In this document: piece by piece, positions 44,677 through 52,800 of the stretch
Numbering within the stretch: position 1 is the stretch's first letter
Layout of the letters: the number at the start of each line of letters is the position of its first letter
NCBI GenBank assembly: GCA_963762885.1
Contig: CAVXNH010000054.1
Location: 171,472 to 235,471, forward strand
DNA from: JASHVB01 sp963762885
Lineage (GTDB): Bacteria; Pseudomonadota; Alphaproteobacteria; Acetobacterales; Acetobacteraceae
Length of the DNA stretch: 64,000 bases
Reading direction: 5' to 3'
Position numbers and translations under genes: made by a program
The notes under the pieces: generated by a model
The model's input: only the letters and a program-made list of their open reading frames with translations
Told to the model about the DNA's origin: nothing
Databases searched by the model: none

Positions 44677-45621
44677 TCACCGGCTGCACGCCGCGCCGCC
44701 CAGGACACAGAACGAGGCGCAGTACGGGTGGTTCAGCGCGACCGGCCCGGCCGCATCAGCCAGCGTGCGGCCCAGTTCGAAGCGCGGATCGTAGGCGAGC
44801 AATGTGCAGGCCAGCACCACCGGATGCGGTGCGTCCTTACGCTTCACTACCATGCGGGAGGACGCGCACATCACGTCGTCGGGCGACTTGTGCAGGATGC
44901 CCCAGCAGGCGGTGGTGATCTCCGGCACATCGCGCTGCGGGTCCATCTCCGGGAACAGCATCAGTCGCACCGGATCGAACGCATCGACCGGCAGGTCATG
45001 CTCTGCGAACAGACGGGCATAGCCGGCGCGCACCACGTCCTCCGGCTCGCCGGTGAAGCGGCGGCCGGCCACATCGAGCATGAAGCCGTTGCGTGCGAGC
45101 CAGACCAGTCCGTCGATGGTCGGCGCCCAGCTTCGCTTGCCGCGTTCGGCTTCGTGCACTGCTTGCGTGTAGTGATCGAGCGACACGCGAATGGTCAGAC
45201 GGTCGCCATACGCGTCGCGCAACGCCAGCATGCGCGGCCGCAGCTTGCGCAGCGGCGCCATGGCGTTGGTCAGCACCAGGGCGCGATATCCGCGCGACAG
45301 CACGTCGTCCAGCATGGCGATGATGTCGCGGTTCATGAACGGCTCGCCGCCGGTGAAGCCGATCACGCTGGTGGGGAGGCGGTCGCGGGCGATCTCGTCG
45401 AGGTAGCCGCGCACCTCGTCGCGGCTGAGGTAGGCCAGGCGGTCATTGCGCGGCGAGGATTCGATGTAGCAGTTGCGGCAGGTCAGGTTGCACAGCGTGC
45501 CGGTGTTGAACCACAGGGTGTCCAGCGCGCGCAGCGCCACTGCCGCGCGCGTGTCGCCGGCGGCCGTGACGGCCGGGTCGCGGAACTTCCGCGGATCGAG
45601 GGCGCGAACGATCTGGTCCAC
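44677..45621 (-). CDS. Radical SAM enzyme of unknown specificity
   Basis: A 314-residue protein from GTG 45621 (GGGAG upstream, supplied by the repeat at 45631). The [4Fe-4S] motif is CNLTCRNCYIES (CxxxCxxC) and the SAM-binding GGEPFMN motif follows at residues about 91-97. A cluster of cysteines at the C-terminus (ACTLLAYDP; PYCASFCVLGGAACSR) could bind a further cluster, as in SPASM-like proteins. Substrate unknown; no peptide precursor is evident beside it. Confidence 0.85.
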   Translation of the reverse strand: MDQIVRALDPRKFRDPAVTAAGDTRAAVALRALDTLWFNTGTLCNLTCRNCYIESSPRNDRLAYLSRDEVRGYLDEIARDRLPTSVIGFTGGEPFMNRDIIAMLDDVLSRGYRALVLTNAMAPLRKLRPRMLALRDAYGDRLTIRVSLDHYTQAVHEAERGKRSWAPTIDGLVWLARNGFMLDVAGRRFTGEPEDVVRAGYARLFAEHDLPVDAFDPVRLMLFPEMDPQRDVPEITTACWGILHKSPDDVMCASSRMVVKRKDAPHPVVLACTLLAYDPRFELGRTLADAAGPVALNHPYCASFCVLGGAACSR

Positions 45622-45630
45622 CGAGTTGTC

Positions 45631-45714
45631 TCCCCTCTCCCACTACGCGGGAGAGGCTGATCGTCTGTTCTCCTCTCCCGCTAGGCGGGAGAGGCCGGGT
45701 GAGGGTGATACGTG
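45631..45714. repeat. CTCTCCCGC repeat, two hairpins
   Basis: Two CCTCTCCC-(A/G)CTA-(C/G)GCGGGAGAGG-type hairpins in tandem and then GGGTGAGGGTGATACG. It separates the VOC gene from the radical SAM gene and provides the latter's ribosome-binding site. Confidence 0.75.
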
Positions 45715-45760
45715 CCGCACACAATACACCGGACATCCCCATCGCAAGAGCGCGGAGCGG

Positions 45761-46294
45761 TCATCCCGGCCAGGTACGGCGAATCGGATCGCTGCCGTCC
45801 CAGCCGATTGCGGCCGCCCGGACCGCGTCGAAGATGCGCATGCGCATCGGCGTGGCGTGCGCCATCTCGATAACGGTGCCGGGATGACCCTCCTGGCGGA
45901 AATAGACGAACCGTCCGCGCGGAGCGTCGCCTTCCTGCGCGACCGTATATCCGTTGGCCAGAGCGCGGTCATACAGCGCGTCGTAATTCTCCGGCCAACT
46001 CGACCAGTGTTGCAGCCCGCCTTCGGGATACTTCGCCAGAAACTTCCGGCCCAGGCTGGGCGTGTCGCAACGCTGCTGGATCAACTCGATCTGCACGTCG
46101 CCGGAGTTCGCCAGGGCGATCGACAGGTGGATGTCATCGTAGCGCTGACCGTCGAAGCTGAACGCGGTGAGCGGCAAGCGGTCGGTGATGAACCATGGGC
46201 CGACACCGCAGACCGTGACCCAGTGCCGCATCGCGGCTTCGACATCGGGAACGACATAGCCCATCTGGCGCAGCGGTCCGAACAGTCTGCTCAT
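45761..46294 (-). CDS. VOC (glyoxalase/dioxygenase) superfamily protein
   Basis: A 177-residue protein from ATG 46294. Two beta-alpha-beta-beta-beta modules: LRQMGYVVPDVEAAMRHWVT, GVGPWFITDRLP; then DVQIELIQQR and GRFVYFRQEGHPGTVIEMAH, whose final Glu and an earlier His (HLSIAL or LQHWSS) are likely metal ligands. It resembles methylmalonyl-CoA epimerase-like or dioxygenase-like VOC proteins; exact reaction unknown. Confidence 0.8.
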   Translation of the reverse strand: MSRLFGPLRQMGYVVPDVEAAMRHWVTVCGVGPWFITDRLPLTAFSFDGQRYDDIHLSIALANSGDVQIELIQQRCDTPSLGRKFLAKYPEGGLQHWSSWPENYDALYDRALANGYTVAQEGDAPRGRFVYFRQEGHPGTVIEMAHATPMRMRIFDAVRAAAIGWDGSDPIRRTWPG

Positions 46295-46453
46295 GATCCG
46301 CGTCCCTCCCTGGTGGTGATCGGCGGCGCCATCGAAGCGGTTCCTGCCGCGCCGTGCAACGGCGGTGGCGGCCCGGCCATGGGGGTCGCCGCACGGTTTG
46401 TCCAAACGGCCCGATAAGTGGTCGCGTCCGGAACATCTTGCGGCGTCTCCCCC

Positions 46454-46471
46454 CGTAACCTAATCGTTACG
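46454..46471. promoter_or_regulatory. Dyad upstream of the ArsR-type gene, likely operator
   Basis: CGTAAC-CTAATC-GTTACG is a perfect 6+6 dyad ending two bases before ATG 46474. ArsR repressors commonly bind such dyads overlapping their own start; here no separate ribosome-binding site is visible, so the dyad probably occupies the leader. Confidence 0.5.
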
Positions 46472-46473
46472 CG

Positions 46474-46764
46474 ATGTCGCACGCGCTTGACGCCCTCGGA
46501 AGCCCGCTACGCCGCGCGATCCTGCGGGAATTGCGTGAGGCCCCGCTATCCGTCGTCGAAATCGCGGAACGTATGCCCGTCAGCCGCCCGGCCGTCTCCC
46601 GGCATCTCAGCATGCTGCAAGAGGCCGGACTGGTCGAACTGCGTGAAGAAGGGACCCGTAACATCTATTCCATCCGCATGCAGGGTTTCGCCTCGGTTCG
46701 GGAATTCGTCGATGATTTCTGGGACACCGCACTCGCGCGCCTACGGGAGCTGGCCAAGGAATGA
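46474..46764 (+). CDS. ArsR-family transcriptional repressor
   Basis: A 96-residue winged-helix protein: LDALGSPLRRAILRELREAP, LSVVEIAERMPVSRPAVSRH, LSMLQEAGLVELREEGTRNI, YSI. No cysteine metal site, so it is of the non-metal group that is typically paired with SRPBCC genes. Its TGA overlaps the next start (ATGA), so the repressor and the SRPBCC protein are cotranscribed and coregulated. Confidence 0.9.
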   Translation: MSHALDALGSPLRRAILRELREAPLSVVEIAERMPVSRPAVSRHLSMLQEAGLVELREEGTRNIYSIRMQGFASVREFVDDFWDTALARLRELAKE

Positions 46765-47183
46765 TCACCAGATCGGTATTGCTCTCCCAGCCCCCCGACG
46801 CGGCCTTCAAATTGTTCACGGACCGCATCAGCGATTGGTGGCCGCCCGACCTCCGTCACACGAATGACCCGGCGAGTTCTCTCCACCTGCGCGCGGATGG
46901 ACGGTTCTTCGAACGCGCCGGCGACGGACGGGAAATCGAGCTGGGCCGCGTCCTGGAATGGCGGGAGCCTGAACGGATCGTGCTCGACTTCTTCATCGCG
47001 ACCGGACCCGCGAACCCAACCAGGGCCGAAATCCGTTTCGTGCCCGAGGGCGATGGCACGCGCGTCACCGTCATCCACACGCCGAAGCGGGAAAGCGAGC
47101 ACCTCTGGGACGATCGCGCTCCGCGCTATGCGCGTTCATGGGACATCGTGTTGGCTGCACTGTCAGGTGCCGTCACCTTGTAG
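46761..47183 (+). CDS. SRPBCC (AHSA1-like) domain protein
   Basis: A 140-residue START/Bet v1-like fold: SVLLSQPPDAAFKLFTDRIS, DWWPPDLRH, then DGREIELGRVLEWREPERIV, LDFF and the C-terminal GTRVTVIHTPKRESEHLWDD. The family binds small hydrophobic ligands; commonly found behind ArsR repressors. Translationally coupled to the ArsR gene. Confidence 0.85.
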   Translation: MITRSVLLSQPPDAAFKLFTDRISDWWPPDLRHTNDPASSLHLRADGRFFERAGDGREIELGRVLEWREPERIVLDFFIATGPANPTRAEIRFVPEGDGTRVTVIHTPKRESEHLWDDRAPRYARSWDIVLAALSGAVTL

Positions 47184-47220
47184 GCTTGTCTTTCGTCGAA
47201 CTTCTGTTACCAATGTCGCG

Positions 47221-47643
47221 ATGAAAAGTTTCGCCGCATCGATCGCCATTCAGGCGCCAGCCGAGACCATCTGGTCCCTGCTGACCGATGCCGCGGGCTA
47301 TCCCACCTGGAACTCCACGGTCGAGAAGATCGACGGGCGGATCGCGCGGGGTGCGAAAATCACCGTCCACGCGAAGACGGCAGGACGAGCCTTCCCGCTG
47401 ACAGTCACCTCGTTTGAGCCCGACCGCAAAATGATGTGGTCAGGTGGAATGCCACTCGGCCTGTTCACGGGAACTCGAACCTTCACGCTGACACCGGCTG
47501 ACGGCGGCACCGTCACCTTCACGATGCATGAGGCGTTCAGCGGCCTGCTGGCGCCGCTGATCACTCGATCCATTCCCGACCTGCAACCTGCGTTCGCCGC
47601 GTTCGCCGCTGACCTGAAACGGCGCGCGGAGCAATCAACCTGA
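47221..47643 (+). CDS. SRPBCC-family protein (polyketide cyclase-like)
   Basis: A 140-residue protein from ATG 47221: FAASIAIQAPAETIWSLLTD, AAGYPTWNSTVEKIDGRIAR, GAKITVHAK, then PDRKMMWSGGMPLGLFTGTR, TFTL and SIPDLQPAFAAFAADLK. Same overall fold as its upstream neighbour but not closely similar. Probably the third gene of the ArsR operon (37-base gap), completing a small ligand-binding module. No ribosome-binding site of strength is visible. Confidence 0.85.
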   Translation: MKSFAASIAIQAPAETIWSLLTDAAGYPTWNSTVEKIDGRIARGAKITVHAKTAGRAFPLTVTSFEPDRKMMWSGGMPLGLFTGTRTFTLTPADGGTVTFTMHEAFSGLLAPLITRSIPDLQPAFAAFAADLKRRAEQST

Positions 47644-47778
47644 ATTCAAGCGAGGAGAGGTCGAGCACAACGGGAGGAACAACCGTATACGCACGACGTA
47701 AGGTGCTCTGCCCTCTGTGGGCCTCTTTTGAGGTAACTGCTTGGCGTGCAATTTTCAACAAATTGCCCGGTAACCCAG

Positions 47779-48459
47779 CTATGGCCGCGTCAGCGCGAGC
47801 CAGCCGGTCAGCAGCCGCTTCCGGTCGGCGGCGAAGCTGTCCGGCAGCACCGTCGCGGACTCGATCCGGTCGGCGCGGAAATGCCGGTAGTCGCCGCGCA
47901 GTTCGCACCATGCGCAGACCAGCGTTACCTCGACATCGTACTCCATTGCCACCGGCCGGATCACCCGCTCGCTGGCGGTGCCGCCGAGGTCGCGATAGGT
48001 GATCCGCAGCTTGTTCGCCTCGCGGATGGCGACCCGCAGTTCGGCCAGGCTGATCGCGCCAGGTTCGTGCGCGTCGCCCTCCGATACATGAAACGGCGGC
48101 GCATCGAGCGAGCCGCGCAGCGGTTCCGGCAACACCGCGGCGAGCTTGGACAGCACCGATAGCGCCGCCTGTTGCAGGCCGGGGTCGCGCGTCCGCCGCA
48201 GCAGGCGCATCCCCACCACCACCGCGTCCAGCTCATCGGCGGTGAACATCAGCGGTGGCAGGTCGTAGCCGCGCCGCAGCACATAGCCGATCCCCGCCTC
48301 CCCCTCGATCGGCACCCTGCGGGCCTGCAACACGGCGATGTCGCGATAGACGGTGCGGGGCGTCACCTCCAGCTCGGCTGCAAGCGCCGCCGCCGTCATC
48401 GGCGCGCGGGCCGTGCGCAGCCGCTGGATGATGTCGAACAGCCGGTCGGACGGGCGCAT
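47779..48459 (-). CDS. WYL-domain (YafY-type) transcriptional regulator
   Basis: A 226-residue protein. N-terminal DeoR-like HTH (RLFDIIQRLRTARAPMTAAA, LAAELEVTPRTVYRDIAVLQ), wing (GEAGIGYVLRRGYDLPPLMF), then a WYL sensor domain (REANKLRITYRD, ERVIRPVAMEY, LVCAWCELRGDYRHFRADRI). Divergent from the GNAT-small protein pair with a 75-base gap that carries a clear dyad (48473-48490); likely controls that pair and itself. Confidence 0.9.
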   Translation of the reverse strand: MRPSDRLFDIIQRLRTARAPMTAAALAAELEVTPRTVYRDIAVLQARRVPIEGEAGIGYVLRRGYDLPPLMFTADELDAVVVGMRLLRRTRDPGLQQAALSVLSKLAAVLPEPLRGSLDAPPFHVSEGDAHEPGAISLAELRVAIREANKLRITYRDLGGTASERVIRPVAMEYDVEVTLVCAWCELRGDYRHFRADRIESATVLPDSFAADRKRLLTGWLALTRP

Positions 48460-48472
48460 GGTCCCAACACTA

Positions 48473-48490
48473 CTGACAGGACGGTGTCAG
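48473..48490. promoter_or_regulatory. Dyad between divergent genes, likely WYL-regulator operator
   Basis: CTGACA-GGACGG-TGTCAG is a perfect 6+6 dyad centred in the 75-base gap between the WYL gene and the GNAT gene. Its position suits repression or activation of both. GGAGGA lies six bases before the GNAT start. Confidence 0.55.
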
Positions 48491-48534
48491 TGGCCACCGG
48501 GTAGGCTGCGCCGCGACTGAACCAGGAGGAATCC

Positions 48535-48966
48535 ATGCTCACGCTGACCGACACGCCCGACCCGCGCCTGGAGTCGGTGCTGGAGGATGGCCTCGCGGCA
48601 TACAACGCCGACAAGGCCGGACGGCGCGACTGGCGCGCCCTGGCGGTGAGCGCGCACGATCCCGACAGTGGCGAACTGGTCGGAGGATTGCTCGGGCGAA
48701 CGTCGCTTGGGCTTTTCTTCCTCGACCTGTTCTACCTGCCGGAGCGGATGCGCGGCGGCGGAACCGGCAGCGCGATGCTGCGCATGGCGGAGGCGGAGGC
48801 CGCCCGTCGCGGTTGTCGCGCGGCGACGCTGGTCACCGTCAACTTCCAGGCGCCGGAGTTCTATGCGCGGCAGGGCTGGGAGGAGTTCGGCCGCATCGCC
48901 TGCATACCCGGCGTCGAACGCATTTTCATGCGCAAGAATCTGAACACAATCGAGGAGGTTCGGTGA
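48535..48966 (+). CDS. GNAT-family N-acetyltransferase
   Basis: A 143-residue acetyltransferase. LVGGLLGRTSLGLFFLDLFY, LPERMRGGGTGSAMLRMAEA contains the acetyl-CoA loop RMRGGGTG (R/Q-x-x-G-x-G/A), and the later QAPEFYARQGWEEFG motif is typical. Substrate unknown. TGA overlaps the start of the next gene (TGATG). Confidence 0.88.
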   Translation: MLTLTDTPDPRLESVLEDGLAAYNADKAGRRDWRALAVSAHDPDSGELVGGLLGRTSLGLFFLDLFYLPERMRGGGTGSAMLRMAEAEAARRGCRAATLVTVNFQAPEFYARQGWEEFGRIACIPGVERIFMRKNLNTIEEVR

Positions 48967-49373
48967 TGCAATCGATCAGCGTGAACACTGAGGACATGGA
49001 TTGGATGCCAGGCACCCCGTTCTACGGGCCGGGTGCGGTGGTCGATGGCCGGGATGTGGTGCAGCTTAAGGTTCTAAGCGATCGGCGCTCGGACGGTGGT
49101 GGGATCGCGTGGCTGGTTCGGTTCACCCCGCCGCAGGGCAAGGTGATCCGGATCGTTGCCGTGGCGCTGTCGGACGAACATATTTTTGGGCTGGAAGGCG
49201 GTCGGGGCACGAAGTCGGGCGCGCAGCTTCGTTCCCGCGGCAACTATGGGCTCAACCCCAAGGGCAAGCCGCATAGCGCCTTTATCGGCACCGAGTCCGT
49301 GTCGCTGGTGATCTATAACGGCGAGCCGGATGAGATCGTTTCGCTGGACGTGCTCGACGCGGCGGCAAGCTAA
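48966..49373 (+). CDS. Small beta-rich, cupin-like protein
   Basis: A 135-residue protein from ATG 48966 with GGAGG upstream. Sequence reads VNTEDMDWMPGTPFYGPGAV, VQLKVLSDRRSDGGGIAWLV, RFTPPQGKVIRIVAVALSDE, HIFGLEGGRGTKSG, FIGTESVSLVIYNGEPDEIV. Alternating strands and an ending IxVALSDEHIF suggest a cupin-type barrel, but I cannot see a full metal triad. Coupled to the acetyltransferase. Confidence 0.65.
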   Translation: MQSISVNTEDMDWMPGTPFYGPGAVVDGRDVVQLKVLSDRRSDGGGIAWLVRFTPPQGKVIRIVAVALSDEHIFGLEGGRGTKSGAQLRSRGNYGLNPKGKPHSAFIGTESVSLVIYNGEPDEIVSLDVLDAAAS

Positions 49374-49646
49374 CCACTCCACCGTCATTGCCTGGCCTGG
49401 CCCGCCTATCGCGGCACCGTGCTTCATAGGTGACCGGGTTAGAACGGCCGTCAACGGTGGCTGCGCTCAATGCGAACGACGCCGCTGCACACTGGCGTGC
49501 GCTCACGGGTGCGTGATCATCCGCTTCGCTGTCCGGCCATGGCGGCGTGTTACATCCTGTGGCAACAATCGGCGTTCACGCCCCGCCGGTCTGTGCGCGC
49601 AAAGCAGGCCGGCGGCTTCGTCACGAGGCCGGAAGTAGCATACAGG

Positions 49647-51851
49647 ATGGGCGATACCACGGAGGGCAAAGGCGCGGTCCGCGCCTATTACGGTCTCGCA
49701 GTGGCTGCGTTCGTGCTGCCGTTGCTGGTGTTGTCCGTGGGTGCCTGGCTTGCATGGCAGTCCGTGCTTCGCGATGCACGCCAGGGGCTGGACCACGCAC
49801 TGGCAGTCTCCACGGAGCAAGCCACCAAGGTCCTGGACACGCACATGTTGGTCGCTGCCCGGGTCAACGACCTGTTGGGCAATCTGGACGACGCGGCCAT
49901 CGCCGGCCAGGAAGCGCAATTGCGCGACCGCATCCTGGCAATGATCCGGCCGTTTCCTCAGGTAACCGTGGTCATCGTGATCGACGAGCGTGGTCAGCCG
50001 CTGCTGGCAACGGCGCGCTATCCCGTCGATCGTACCGTAACGTTTGCCGACCGCGAATACTTTCAGGCCTTGCGCGACGGACCCCGGCCGATGTTCATCA
50101 GCGCAACGCAGACCGGGCGCCTGACCGGCCAGCCCGCCTTTTCCGTCGCGAGCCGCAAGGGCGACGACCCGCGGCAATTCCAGGGTATCATCCTGGTCGT
50201 CGTCTCGCCGCGATACTTCGAGACTTTCGACCGGTCCCTGTTCAACGACGACGCTGACGACGCGGCCGGATTATACCGGGAAGACGGCGCGCTGCTCGCC
50301 CGCTATCCGTCGACGGCGGACATGATGTTGCCCGCGCCGAGGCCAAACGCCCTGCTGATGACAGCCATCACGAGCAATCCGGTGAACGGGATGGTGCGCG
50401 GCAACGCGCCCGATGGTAATGAACGATTGCTCGCGTATCGCAAGCTGGATGCCTATCCGGTTTACACCACGGTCAGTCGTACATGGCGCTCGATTGTCGT
50501 CGAGTGGCGCAGCCTGATGGCGACCCACTTGATATTCGGGTTTCCTGCGACGGCCGCCTTGTTCGCGTTGAGCTTGCTCGCCGCGCGCCGGGCCCGGCGC
50601 GAAAGCGCGACGTTGGTGACACTTCAGGCTGAAATCCGCCGCCGCGAACAGGCCGAGGATGCATTGCGCCAGGCGCAGAAGATGGAGGCGGTGGGCCGGC
50701 TGACCGGCGGCATTGCGCACGACTTCAATAATCACCTCACGGTGATCAGCAGCAATATCGAATTGCTCAAGCGCCGCTTGCCGGCCAGCGCCGACGGCCT
50801 GGGCCGGCTTGCCGACGCGGCGATGCACGGCGTGCGCCGGGCGGCGACACTAACGCAACGATTGCTCGCTTTTTCCCGGCAGCAGACGCTGGATCCCGAG
50901 CCGCTGGACGCCGATCGCCTGGTGGCTGGAATGCTGGACTTGTTGCGCCGCACGCTGGGCGAGGCCGTCGCTATCGAGACCGTGTCATCCCGCGGACTGT
51001 GGCTGACTCGCATCGATGCCAATCAATTGGAAAGCGCCTTGCTCAATCTTGCGGTCAATGCGCGGGACGCCATGCCGCGTGGCGGCCGGCTGACGATCGA
51101 AACCGCCAATGTTGCGCTGGACAAATCATACGCCGCCAGCCACGCGGACCTGTCGGCCGGCCAGTATGTGATGATCGCGGTGCGTGACACGGGAATCGGC
51201 ATGTCGGCCGACGTGCAGGCCAGGGCGTTCGAGCCGTTCTTCACGACGAAGCCATTCGGCCAGGGCACCGGGCTGGGCCTTTCGATGGTGTATGGCTTCG
51301 TCAAGCAGTCGGGCGGGCATGTCAGGATCGACAGCAAGCTCGGTCAGGGCACGACGGTAAAGCTCTATCTGCCACGCTTTGTGCAACAACTTTCACCACC
51401 GGCCGTTCGTGGTGGCGCACCCTCCGGCCGGGCGTATGGCGCCGCGGAGACGGTGCTGGTGGTGGAAGACGATGACACCGTGCGCAATGCCGCTGTCGAG
51501 GCGTTGCGGGAGATCGGCTACGAGGTGCTCGAAGCGCCCGACGCGATGGAGGCGTTCCGCCTGATCGCCGATCGCGGCGGGATCGACCTGCTGTTCACCG
51601 ATGTCGGCTTGCCTGGCGGCGTCAACGGACGTGCACTGGCCGACGCTGCACATAATATCAATCCAACGTTGAAGGTCTTGTTCACCACCGGATACACCAG
51701 GGACGCGAGGCCGTCGTCCGATGCGCCAAACGCCGACACGCATTTTCTTGCCAAGCCGTTCAGCCTGCAACAGCTCGAGGCCAAGGTGCGCGAAGTTCTG
51801 GACGCTCCGGCCCCCGATCACGAGATGCATGTGCGGACCGAATCGGCGTGA
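49647..51851 (+). CDS. Membrane hybrid histidine kinase with receiver domain
   Basis: A 734-residue protein. First helix AVAAFVLPLLVLSVGAWLAW, then a PDC/Cache-like extracytoplasmic sensor (VIVIDERGQPLLATARYPVD, ADREYFQALRDGPRPMFISA), a second helix (LIFGFPATAALFALSLLAAR), a coiled linker, the H box (GGIAHDFNNHLTVISSNIEL), ATPase domain (NLAVNARDAMPRGGRL, DTGIGMS, GTGLGLSMVYGFVKQSGGHV) and a C-terminal receiver (TVLVVEDDDTVRNAAVEALR; LLFTDVGLPGG with the phospho-Asp; FLAKPFSLQQLEAKV). The FNNHL form of the H box is the HWE/HisKA type of many alphaproteobacterial hybrids. No partner gene adjoins it. Start ATG 49647 has only a weak AGG. Confidence 0.88.
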   Translation: MGDTTEGKGAVRAYYGLAVAAFVLPLLVLSVGAWLAWQSVLRDARQGLDHALAVSTEQATKVLDTHMLVAARVNDLLGNLDDAAIAGQEAQLRDRILAMIRPFPQVTVVIVIDERGQPLLATARYPVDRTVTFADREYFQALRDGPRPMFISATQTGRLTGQPAFSVASRKGDDPRQFQGIILVVVSPRYFETFDRSLFNDDADDAAGLYREDGALLARYPSTADMMLPAPRPNALLMTAITSNPVNGMVRGNAPDGNERLLAYRKLDAYPVYTTVSRTWRSIVVEWRSLMATHLIFGFPATAALFALSLLAARRARRESATLVTLQAEIRRREQAEDALRQAQKMEAVGRLTGGIAHDFNNHLTVISSNIELLKRRLPASADGLGRLADAAMHGVRRAATLTQRLLAFSRQQTLDPEPLDADRLVAGMLDLLRRTLGEAVAIETVSSRGLWLTRIDANQLESALLNLAVNARDAMPRGGRLTIETANVALDKSYAASHADLSAGQYVMIAVRDTGIGMSADVQARAFEPFFTTKPFGQGTGLGLSMVYGFVKQSGGHVRIDSKLGQGTTVKLYLPRFVQQLSPPAVRGGAPSGRAYGAAETVLVVEDDDTVRNAAVEALREIGYEVLEAPDAMEAFRLIADRGGIDLLFTDVGLPGGVNGRALADAAHNINPTLKVLFTTGYTRDARPSSDAPNADTHFLAKPFSLQQLEAKVREVLDAPAPDHEMHVRTESA

Positions 51852-51876
51852 TCAACCACCGGCCATCGTTGCAAGG

Positions 51877-52031
51877 AAACCTCTCCCACGAGAGCGGGAG
51901 AGGTCGAGGGCCCGAAGCGCACAAGGGTGAGAGTGATCGGGTCGGGACGTGGCAGCTAGAGCCTGCCGACCCGATCACCCTCGCCGCTGGCGCGTCTCGA
52001 CCTTTCCCGCTGTCGCGGGAGAGGCTTCCTC
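51877..52031. repeat. CTCTCCCGC repeat, full two-arm copy
   Basis: Left arm ACCTCTCCCACGAGAGCGGG; core GTGAGAGTGATCGGGTCGGG; right arm with CCCGATCACCCTCGCC and ending CGCGGGAGAGG. Lies between convergent genes, where it can terminate both. Confidence 0.85.
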
Positions 52032-52044
52032 GCGCCGTGGCCAG

Positions 52045-52800
52045 CTACCGCCCCCCGTCCACTTGCAGGATCTGTCCGTTTACAAACCCCGCCAGGTCCG
52101 ATGCGAAAAACAGCACCGCATTGGCGATGTCCTGCGCTGCGCCCAACCGATGCATGGCGATTCGTCGCACCAGTTCCTTCTGCCCCTCCGGCCCATAGCT
52201 GTCCCACTGCCGTTCGGTCGCCGCATTGGTGCGGATGAAGCCGGGTGCGACCGAGTTCACCGTGATACCGAAGCGGCCCAGCTCATGCGCGAGCTGGCGT
52301 GTCAGGCCCACCACCGCGTGCTTGGCGCTGCAATAGGCCTGCACCCCGGTCAGTGACGGCTGTAATCCGGCGCCCGAGCTGATGTTGACGATGCGCCCGC
52401 TGCCGGCCCGCTTCATGCCGGGCGCGGCGGCGCGGCACAGGGTGAAGGCAGCGTTGACGTTGATGTCGAAGATGATGTTCCAGTCTGCATCGGACACCTC
52501 TTCGACCGGCTTGAACTCCTGCCCCGCGACGCCCCCCGCGTCGTTCACCAGAACATCGATCGCACTGCCGGTCTTCGCCTCGATAGCGCCGACCCACGCC
52601 GCGCCGGCGGCGCGGTCGCGCAAATCCAAAACCTGCGTCTCGATGCCGCCCGGCGCAGCGGTCTCCGCCAGTTCGTCGCCCGACAGATCGGTGGCGAACA
52701 CCCGCGCGCCCAACCCAGCGAAACTCTGCGCGATGGCGCGGCCGAAGCCGTGTCCCGCGCCGGTGACCGCAACCACCTTGCCATCGAAACGGATATTCAT
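52045..52800 (-). CDS. Short-chain dehydrogenase/reductase
   Basis: A 251-residue NAD(P)-dependent oxidoreductase. Cofactor motif VTGAGHGFGRAIAQSF (TGxxxGxG), DATDLSGDE-type acidic residue for NAD preference, NAG motif as NDAGG, and the catalytic Ser-Tyr-Lys as NISSGAG...YCSAKH. PGFIRTN follows. The resemblance is to 3-oxoacyl-ACP reductase-like enzymes. Last gene of a three-gene minus-strand operon; its start overlaps the previous stop by ATGA. Confidence 0.9.
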   Translation of the reverse strand: MNIRFDGKVVAVTGAGHGFGRAIAQSFAGLGARVFATDLSGDELAETAAPGGIETQVLDLRDRAAGAAWVGAIEAKTGSAIDVLVNDAGGVAGQEFKPVEEVSDADWNIIFDINVNAAFTLCRAAAPGMKRAGSGRIVNISSGAGLQPSLTGVQAYCSAKHAVVGLTRQLAHELGRFGITVNSVAPGFIRTNAATERQWDSYGPEGQKELVRRIAMHRLGAAQDIANAVLFFASDLAGFVNGQILQVDGGR

